NCBI GenBank assembly: GCA_003534175.1
Contig: DPFD01000022.1
Location: forward strand, 26,667-32,467
Length of the DNA stretch: 5,801 bases
Source: Chitinophagaceae bacterium
GTDB taxonomy: Bacteria > Bacteroidota > Bacteroidia > Chitinophagales > Chitinophagaceae
Reading direction: 5' to 3'
Program-made: the position numbers and the translations under genes
The notes under the pieces: model-generated
What the model saw: only the letters and a program-made list of their open reading frames with translations
Told to the model about the DNA's origin: nothing
The model's database searches: none
Part shown: piece after piece, positions 1-4,288 of the stretch
How the letters are laid out: each line of letters opens with the position of its first letter
How positions within the stretch are numbered: the first letter of the stretch is position 1

Positions 1-607
1 GAGAGCTTGCTGAGATGTACAGAATTTCTTTTACCGGAACAGAAATGCGCTTAGTGCCCTCAGTTATCCATATCGTTTCCGAAAACGGTTGTTTTACCGC
101 TGCATGGGTTGGAATGGTTGCAATGGTTGGAGTTACGGAATCTTCAGTACGAAAGAATCTGCTTCGTGATAAATACAAGATGGGTAGGGAACAAACGATT
201 GCATCTGTTATCAGATATTCATTCAAGCCGTAGGTAAAGGTTTGCCAGTAGCTGAAGGTGTGCGGATAAAATGCGGCAGATAGAATGAAAACCGCAGCCG
301 GATAGAGTAACTGATGCGCCACTACTGATAATAGGATAATCCCAACTGTATAACGAGGTTGCCTGAAGCGTTCGAAATACATCATTTGTAATTGAAATAT
401 CGGAACGAATAGCCACCAAAATGAACTAAACAAAAACGACTCGGAAAGATAATATGTAAAATACTGATGCTTCGATTCCACATAATCTAACATAAGGGTA
501 AGTACCACAGAAACCAGTAATCCCATAATAATCCACCGTGTATTGTGCTTCAGTGTATCTGCAAATGGATTAGGAATGACGGTACGCTGCGTATTAATCT
601 GTTTCAT
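1..607 (-). CDS. Membrane-anchored LytTR-type transcriptional regulator, 3' end cut by window edge
   Basis: An uninterrupted minus-strand frame runs from an ATG at 607 to the window edge, giving 202 visible residues and no stop. Residues about 25-43, 54-78, 87-113 and 124-146 are hydrophobic and look like four membrane helices. A polar linker (about 147-177) leads into ITEGTKRISVPVKEILYISA (181-200), which fits the first strands of a LytTR DNA-binding domain; the remaining three quarters lie outside the window. Family knowledge: LytTR domains bind DNA through beta-strands, and Bacteroidota often carry them fused to multi-helix membrane regions instead of a receiver domain. The inferred role is a membrane-bound regulator responding to an envelope signal or to a partner protein. 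The ATG at 607 is supported by a promoter-like sequence just upstream. The LytTR call rests on a short stretch, so it is likely rather than certain; the membrane part is clear. Confidence 0.8.
   Translation of the reverse strand, partial: MKQINTQRTVIPNPFADTLKHNTRWIIMGLLVSVVLTLMLDYVESKHQYFTYYLSESFLFSSFWWLFVPIFQLQMMYFERFRQPRYTVGIILLSVVAHQLLYPAAVFILSAAFYPHTFSYWQTFTYGLNEYLITDAIVCSLPILYLSRSRFFRTEDSVTPTIATIPTHAAVKQPFSETIWITEGTKRISVPVKEILYISASS
104..130. repeat. Three-copy degenerate 9-base tandem repeat in the LytTR protein linker
   Basis: On the plus strand, three 9-base units read CATGGGTTG, GAATGGTTG and CAATGGTTG (103-129). On the coding minus strand, in a frame offset by one base, they give PTI-ATI-PTH (residues 160-168). 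The repeat keeps frame and sits between the last membrane helix and the DNA-binding domain, where length variation would be tolerated. Confidence 0.6.
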
Positions 608-619
608 ACAGTAGCTTTT

Positions 620-648
620 GAAAACTAAGTTGTTGTATCTGTTTACAA
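620..648 (-). promoter_or_regulatory. Candidate Bacteroidota-type promoter for the LytTR regulator
   Basis: On the minus strand there is TTG (648-646), an 18-base spacer, then TAGTTTTC (627-620). The latter differs from the Bacteroidota -7 consensus TAnnTTTG only at the last base. The predicted transcription start would be about 5-7 bases from the ATG at 607, giving a very short leader. This is a motif match only. Confidence 0.35.
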
Positions 649-770
649 TTTTAAATGAATTTGAATCCGAATCATTTCACTTGCTTGTATTGTTTCATCC
701 GCGCTCATCTTTCCTACACAACACCACTCGTGCCAATGATTGGATGTATATCTGTGCTTACGTATTTATT

Positions 771-1268
771 TTAATCCGTCCTTTTCGGATAATCAAAAAA
801 CAAAAATTCCCGGTGAGCATGTTCCACCTCCGCCCAGCTTGTGCATTCAATTTGTACGGCAAAGATGCCGCAGGTGGGCAGGTTGTCAATCCGGATGGTT
901 TCCGTCATGCTGTTGGCCAAATCTGTTAATCCCGGGTTGTGCCCGAACAGGGCTACGCTGTTCTGTGCATCGTTGAACCAACTGATAACCGTCCACAACG
1001 TGCTGAGGGTTGCATGATACAGTTCATTCACATACGTAATATCTCCCGACGGATACCCAAGGGTGGATGCAAAAATTTCTGCGGTTGTTTTGGCACGCAT
1101 TGCCGGGGATGAAACAAAGCCATCCGGCTTTATTCCACGCTGTTTGAATCGCTCGGCCATCATGGGTGCATCTTGCCTGCCGCGGGCATTCAGCGTACGC
1201 TCAAAGTCGGATAAAAAATGATCGGCCCAGCTGCTTTTGGCATGCCGGATGATATATATCGTTTTCAT
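771..1268 (-). CDS. SixA-type phosphohistidine phosphatase (histidine phosphatase superfamily)
   Basis: This complete 165-residue protein begins with the signature IIRHAKSSW (residues 6-14), in which R8 and H9 form the phosphate pocket and H9 is the predicted phospho-acceptor. Other expected residues are R58 in SSPAMRAKTT, E82 (the likely general acid/base position) and H110 in the FGHNPG motif. The length matches SixA-type members (about 160 residues), which are compact and lack the large insertions of phosphoglycerate mutases. E. coli SixA removes phosphate from the histidine phosphotransfer domain of ArcB; here the substrate is unknown and no histidine kinase is in the window. No signal peptide or membrane segment is visible, so it should be cytoplasmic. 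It is divergent from the cytochrome-like gene (49 bases between starts). The LytTR gene lies downstream on the same strand after 163 bases, probably as its own unit given the promoter-like motif there. Confidence 0.9.
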   Translation of the reverse strand: MKTIYIIRHAKSSWADHFLSDFERTLNARGRQDAPMMAERFKQRGIKPDGFVSSPAMRAKTTAEIFASTLGYPSGDITYVNELYHATLSTLWTVISWFNDAQNSVALFGHNPGLTDLANSMTETIRIDNLPTCGIFAVQIECTSWAEVEHAHREFLFFDYPKRTD

Positions 1269-1317
1269 ACACTAAATTTATGCTTTACTAACTGAATCAC
1301 CCTCAACTTTTCTTTGT

Positions 1318-1659
1318 ATGAAATTCAAACTTTTGATGGTCGCGATAGGCGGCACCTTCCTGTTTACGTATTGCTCCTCTTCCAAAAAAGCTGCCGGCAG
1401 CAAACAAACCATAAGTTATGCACAACACATTCAGCCGATAGTTTCGGTTCAGTGCAGCCCTTGCCATTTCCCATCAAGAGACGGAAAAAAAGCATCCCTC
1501 GAAACGTATGATGATGTTTCCATGCAAATCAATGATATCATCCGCCGGATTGAATTATATCCCGGTACCAAAGGATACATGCCTATGAAAAAAGCCCGCC
1601 TGAGCGATAGTACCATTGCTTTATTCAAAACATGGAAGGATGAAGGAATGGGTAAATAA
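1318..1659 (+). CDS. Small lipoprotein-like protein with a c-type heme motif (cytochrome c-like)
   Basis: This is a 113-residue protein. The N-terminus (MKFKLLMVAIGGTFLFTYC) is a hydrophobic export signal ending at C19, followed by SSSKK, which looks like lipidation at C19. The tyrosine just before the cysteine is atypical for a lipobox, so lipidation is less sure than export. CSPCH (46-50) is a single CxxCH heme-attachment motif. The later GYMPMKKARLSD (86-97), followed by a final helix ending in TWKDEG, matches the region of mono-heme cytochromes c that supplies the axial methionine (M88, or possibly M90). The expected role is periplasmic electron transfer, or a heme domain like those in Bacteroidota cytochrome/PSD1-type proteins; the partner is unknown. 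No oxidase or reductase gene is visible nearby. The SRPBCC gene begins 38 bases after the stop and may be co-transcribed. Confidence 0.8.
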   Translation: MKFKLLMVAIGGTFLFTYCSSSKKAAGSKQTISYAQHIQPIVSVQCSPCHFPSRDGKKASLETYDDVSMQINDIIRRIELYPGTKGYMPMKKARLSDSTIALFKTWKDEGMGK

Positions 1660-1697
1660 GGTTTTGTTCTGATGGTTGAATATATAAAACTTCGATT

Positions 1698-2135
1698 ATG
1701 CAGTACCGTGAGCAGATTGTAATTGAAAAACCCCTGCAGGATGTGGTGAGGCATTTCACTAACCCGGATACCTATGCCGAGTGGATGAAAGGATTTATTA
1801 AAATGGAACCACTGAGCGGTGAGCCGGGTACACCGGGAGCCAAAACCAACTTCGTGTTTAAAATGGGGAACCGGGAAATGACCATGCTTGAAACCATTCT
1901 CGAAAACAACCTACCGCATTCCTTTAAGGTTTCTTTTGAAGCCCGGGGAGTGTTCAACATTGTTGTGAGCCGGTTTGAAGCACAATCTGCCACCTCAACC
2001 TTATACATCAACGATCAGGATTTCAAGTTTAGCGGTTTTATGAAGATTATAGGCTGGCTGATGCCCGGTGCATTTAAAAAACAATCGAGAAAATTTCTGG
2101 AAGATTTTAAGGCCTTTGTGGAAAAGCAACCGTGA
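1698..2135 (+). CDS. SRPBCC-fold protein (START/Bet v1-like ligand-binding family)
   Basis: This 145-residue protein starts with a beta-strand and helix pattern typical of SRPBCC proteins: YREQIVIEKPLQDVVRHFTN, then a DxxxYAEWMKG element (about 24-32) and LSGEPGTPGAK (39-49), the usual glycine-rich turn. A long C-terminal helix (about 117-142) would close the hydrophobic cavity. There is no signal peptide, so it is probably cytoplasmic. Family knowledge: these proteins bind hydrophobic ligands or act as cyclases, hydrolases or stress proteins (AHSA1 and polyketide cyclase relatives); nothing visible narrows the ligand. It follows the cytochrome-like gene by 38 bases on the same strand and ends 5 bases before the stop of the convergent PepSY-like gene, with no obvious terminator hairpin between. 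The fold assignment is fairly secure, the function unknown. Confidence 0.82.
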   Translation: MQYREQIVIEKPLQDVVRHFTNPDTYAEWMKGFIKMEPLSGEPGTPGAKTNFVFKMGNREMTMLETILENNLPHSFKVSFEARGVFNIVVSRFEAQSATSTLYINDQDFKFSGFMKIIGWLMPGAFKKQSRKFLEDFKAFVEKQP

Positions 2136-2140
2136 GGCCA

Positions 2141-2431
2141 TTAATCCATCCTTTCGCCCTGCTCATTGTACACCGCTATGTGTAACTGGCCTCTTAGTGT
2201 AAACTGTACACGGTACAACTGGTTTTTTTTGTACCAGCGGGCAGATTCAGCCCCGGGAAACTGATGAGTAAAATTCAACCGAACGGTTTCGGGTACACGC
2301 TTTACTTTTTTTCCTTTCAGGGCCGGATGGGATTCCTGAACAGAGGTGGTTTGTTCTTTCGGCGCCCTGGTTTGAGCACACAAAGCACCCGCTCCCATAC
2401 ACAATGCCATTATCAGTAAAATGCGTTTCAT
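2141..2431 (-). CDS. Small secreted PepSY-like protein
   Basis: I place the start at the ATG at 2431 (96 residues). From here the protein opens with a proper signal peptide, MKRILLIMALCMGAGALCAQ, with likely cleavage after ALCA. A longer reading from a TTG at 2479 would put 16 polar residues ahead of the signal and would overlap the apparent promoter. After a basic, low-complexity stretch (about 21-47), residues 48-96 read as one PepSY-like repeat: VRLNFTHQFPGAESARWYKK, then alternating strands ending in YNEQGERMD. The FPGA...W pattern is typical of the Bacteroidota PepSY-like (formerly beta-lactamase-inhibitor-like) family. Many relatives have two such repeats; this one has a single half and ends right after it. 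The expected location is the periplasm and the function is unknown. It is convergent with the SRPBCC gene and divergent from the DUF3817 gene. Confidence 0.75.
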   Translation of the reverse strand: MKRILLIMALCMGAGALCAQTRAPKEQTTSVQESHPALKGKKVKRVPETVRLNFTHQFPGAESARWYKKNQLYRVQFTLRGQLHIAVYNEQGERMD

Positions 2432-2449
2432 ACGTTGGTGGTATTCCCA

Positions 2450-2479
2450 TAAAGTTAATGCCATTCTTTCATGATTCAA
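2450..2479 (-). promoter_or_regulatory. Candidate promoter for the PepSY-like gene
   Basis: On the minus strand there is TTG (2479-2477), a 19-base spacer, then TAACTTTA (2457-2450). This is one mismatch from the -7 consensus TAnnTTTG with ideal spacing. The predicted start of transcription is around 2443, about 12 bases before the ATG at 2431, which also argues against translation starting at 2479. Motif evidence only. Confidence 0.4.
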
Positions 2480-2586
2480 CCATGTATCATCCTTTTTTTA
2501 TATCTGTATAGTCTGTTGAAGATGGATTGCCGTAAACCCGACGAGTAAAACAGGTGTTATAATTCCGGAGTGTAACCTCGTATTTC

Positions 2587-2618
2587 TCATGCTGACTATA
2601 CGCTATGCATGATTTTTT
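2587..2618 (+). terminator. Weak hairpin followed by six T (possible terminator or regulatory inverted repeat)
   Basis: TCATGC (2587-2592) and GCATGA (2607-2612) form a perfect 6-base inverted repeat around a 14-base loop, directly followed by TTTTTT (2613-2618). The shape resembles a plus-strand intrinsic terminator, but the stem is short and no plus-strand gene lies just upstream. It could equally be an operator or chance in this AT-rich divergent region (2432-2715), in which I see no protein gene. Confidence 0.2.
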
Positions 2619-2691
2619 AAACATCTTCAATCATTTGTTTTTCTACTGCATGATAAAATGTGAAACTGTACACCAAGAGTTTGTTTTGAAC

Positions 2692-2699
2692 TAATTTTG
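2692..2699 (+). promoter_or_regulatory. Exact Bacteroidota -7 promoter element before the DUF3817 operon
   Basis: TAATTTTG matches TAnnTTTG exactly and lies 16 bases before the ATG at 2716. No TTG is present at the expected -33 distance, so only the -7 half is supported. The resulting leader would be about 10 bases. It probably drives the cluster of DUF3817, DUF1801 and nuclease genes. Confidence 0.45.
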
Positions 2700-2715
2700 C
2701 CACAACTTTTTAAAC

Positions 2716-3018
2716 ATGACAGATCACAGCACATTAAAATGGTTCCGGTCAACCGCCATTATTGAAGGTATCTCCTACATTGTTTTGGTTTTCATTGCCA
2801 TGCCTATGAAATACTGGGGTGGAATGGACTGGGCCGTACGATACACCGGTTCGGCGCATGGCGCGTTGTTTGTACTGTATTGTATCCTGCTTTTAATGGT
2901 TTGGAAACAGTATAAATGGACCTTCGGTGAGGCTACCGTTGCCTTCCTGTTGTCGCTGGTGCCCTTTGGTACTTTCTTTTTAGATAAGAAGTTGAAGCGT
3001 ATGTTACAAACTCAGTAA
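2716..3018 (+). CDS. DUF3817 family small integral membrane protein
   Basis: This 100-residue protein has three predicted membrane helices at about 13-28, 47-63 and 72-89. Its motifs are those of the DUF3817 family: FRSTAIIEGISY (10-21, with E17-G18), MPMKYWGG (29-36), GSAHGALF (45-52, with H48) and PFGTFFLDKKL (83-93). The basic C-terminus (KKLKR) should face the cytoplasm. Family knowledge: DUF3817 proteins are widespread in bacteria and uncharacterised, so no function is assigned. It is the first gene of a probable operon, with an exact TAnnTTTG element 16 bases upstream and the DUF1801 start 8 bases after its stop. The start at 2716 fits both the promoter position and the usual family N-terminus. 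Confidence 0.88.
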   Translation: MTDHSTLKWFRSTAIIEGISYIVLVFIAMPMKYWGGMDWAVRYTGSAHGALFVLYCILLLMVWKQYKWTFGEATVAFLLSLVPFGTFFLDKKLKRMLQTQ

Positions 3019-3026
3019 ATTACGGT

Positions 3027-3482
3027 ATGCATAGCAATGCCAAAGCAGTAACCGATTACTTGAAAGAAGTTGATCCTTCCAAAAAAGAAGCGTTCACCCA
3101 ATTGCGTGAAACCATCCTTCAACATATTCCCGCGGGGTTTGAAGAAACCATGAGTTATGGAATGATTGGATACGTGGTGCCGCACAGCCTGTATGCTGCC
3201 GGATATCACTGCAAGCCCGAGGTGCCTCTGCCGTTCGCATCCATCGCTGCACAAAAGAATTTTATTGCACTCTACCATATGGGTGTTTACGCCAATAAAG
3301 AGTTGCTCGATTGGTTTATTGAAAACTTTCAGAAGGTCACCGGCAAAAAACCCGACATGGGAAAAAGCTGCATTCGTTTTAAGAAAACAGATTCCATTCC
3401 GTTTGAACTGATTGGAAAACTGATGAAGAAAATGAGCGTGAAGCAATGGATTACTTTGTATGAACAACAATTAAAACGTTAA
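3027..3482 (+). CDS. DUF1801 domain protein (YdhG-like)
   Basis: This 151-residue soluble protein has no signal peptide or membrane helix. It shows the DUF1801 layout: an N-terminal helix pair (AVTDYLKEVDPSKKEAFTQL, about 7-26) with RETILQHIP, then the hallmark EETMSYGMIGY (39-49), a strand region ending in KNFIALYHMGVY, and a late KSCIRFKKTDSIP element (about 112-125) before the C-terminal helix. Family knowledge: DUF1801/YdhG proteins adopt a small alpha/beta fold and have no established biochemical role; some relatives are linked to stress or metal responses, but that cannot be transferred here. It lies 8 bases after the DUF3817 stop and 5 bases before the nuclease start, so co-transcription is very likely. 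The family call is secure, the function is unknown. Confidence 0.87.
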   Translation: MHSNAKAVTDYLKEVDPSKKEAFTQLRETILQHIPAGFEETMSYGMIGYVVPHSLYAAGYHCKPEVPLPFASIAAQKNFIALYHMGVYANKELLDWFIENFQKVTGKKPDMGKSCIRFKKTDSIPFELIGKLMKKMSVKQWITLYEQQLKR

Positions 3483-3487
3483 CCGCT

Positions 3488-4288
3488 ATGAATAGAATAT
3501 CATTTGCATGGATTACAGTGGTGTTGATTGGATTGTTCGCCGGAATTTCCGGTACCGCTATGGGATGGGGTATGCAGGGGCACCGCATTGTGGGTGAAAT
3601 TGCTGAAAAACATTTAACACCTAAAGCAAAGAAAAACATTCGCCGCATCCTGGGCAATGAATCCATTGCCATGTGCAGCAACTGGGCTGATTTCATTAAA
3701 TCGAATCCGCAATATGATTCACTGGATAAATCTCACTACATCAATTTTAAAGCCGGCATGACGTTGAGCGAATTCAATCGCAATCTTGCCGGAGATTCCT
3801 CACAAAACGCCTATAACTCAATTGTGTTTTTACGCCAGGCGCTGAAGTCTGGCTCTTTACCGGATTCACTGAAAAGAGATTATTTAAAACTGCTGATTCA
3901 TTTTGTAGGAGATGTGCATCAGCCTTTGCATACCGGCCGGCCGGAAGACCGTGGCGGCAACCGCGTGCAGGTATCCTGGTTTGATGAATCCGTAAACCTG
4001 CATCAGGTGTGGGATGATAAGCTAATACAATATCAGAAACTGAGTTATACAGAATACGTTCAATGGATTAATCACGCCACTCCGGCTCAGAAGCAACTAT
4101 GGATGAAGGAGCCTGTTGCAGTTTGGTTATTCGAATCGTACGAACTAGCCAATCATATTTACAACAACACCCCTGCACAGGCCAAGCTGAAATACAAGTA
4201 TAATTATGATTATGTAGAGGCGTTGAACAATAAGTTACTGAAAGCCGGCATTCGCCTGGCCGGTATGCTCAACGAAATTTTCGGTTAG
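3488..4288 (+). CDS. Secreted zinc-dependent S1/P1-type nuclease
   Basis: This 266-residue protein carries a signal peptide (residues 1-26), with predicted cleavage AMG|W leaving a mature N-terminal Trp. All nine ligands of the trinuclear zinc site of P1/S1 nucleases can be placed: W27, H32, D68, H83, H138, D142, H148, H172 and D176. They lie in the motifs WGMQGH, NWADF, SHYIN, HFVGDVHQPLH and NLHQVWD. The length (about 240 mature residues) is normal for bacterial members. Family knowledge: these enzymes cut single-stranded DNA and RNA and can act as 3'-nucleotidases; some relatives are phospholipases C. The inferred role is periplasmic or extracellular nucleic-acid degradation for phosphate or nucleotide scavenging. 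It is third in the DUF3817-DUF1801 cluster, and its TAG stop overlaps the stop codon of the convergent PurF-like gene. The active site is complete, so it is probably functional. Confidence 0.93.
   Translation: MNRISFAWITVVLIGLFAGISGTAMGWGMQGHRIVGEIAEKHLTPKAKKNIRRILGNESIAMCSNWADFIKSNPQYDSLDKSHYINFKAGMTLSEFNRNLAGDSSQNAYNSIVFLRQALKSGSLPDSLKRDYLKLLIHFVGDVHQPLHTGRPEDRGGNRVQVSWFDESVNLHQVWDDKLIQYQKLSYTEYVQWINHATPAQKQLWMKEPVAVWLFESYELANHIYNNTPAQAKLKYKYNYDYVEALNNKLLKAGIRLAGMLNEIFG

Noticed and set aside
219..419. 66-residue minus-strand frame inside the LytTR regulator gene
   Set aside because: It overlaps the long membrane-protein frame on the same strand in another phase; the longer frame has coherent helices and a LytTR start.
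618..929. 103-residue plus-strand frame over the SixA 3' end and the adjoining gap
   Set aside because: It starts with TTG, has no family resemblance, and much of it is antisense to the phosphatase gene.
1269..1317. Possible promoter TAAATTTA for the SixA-type gene
   Set aside because: It lies almost on the start codon, and the nearest upstream TTG is 23 bases away, so the spacing is poor.
2167..2674. TGTACAC seen at 2167-2173, 2205-2211 and 2667-2673, suggesting an operator
   Set aside because: Two of the copies lie in the PepSY-like coding sequence where they encode ordinary Val-Tyr type codons, and the spacing is irregular; chance recurrence is the simplest explanation.
3012..3470. 152-residue open frame antisense to the DUF1801 gene
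   Set aside because: It covers nearly the whole opposite strand of a gene with a clear family signature, shows no recognisable motif, and is explained by codon bias of the sense gene.
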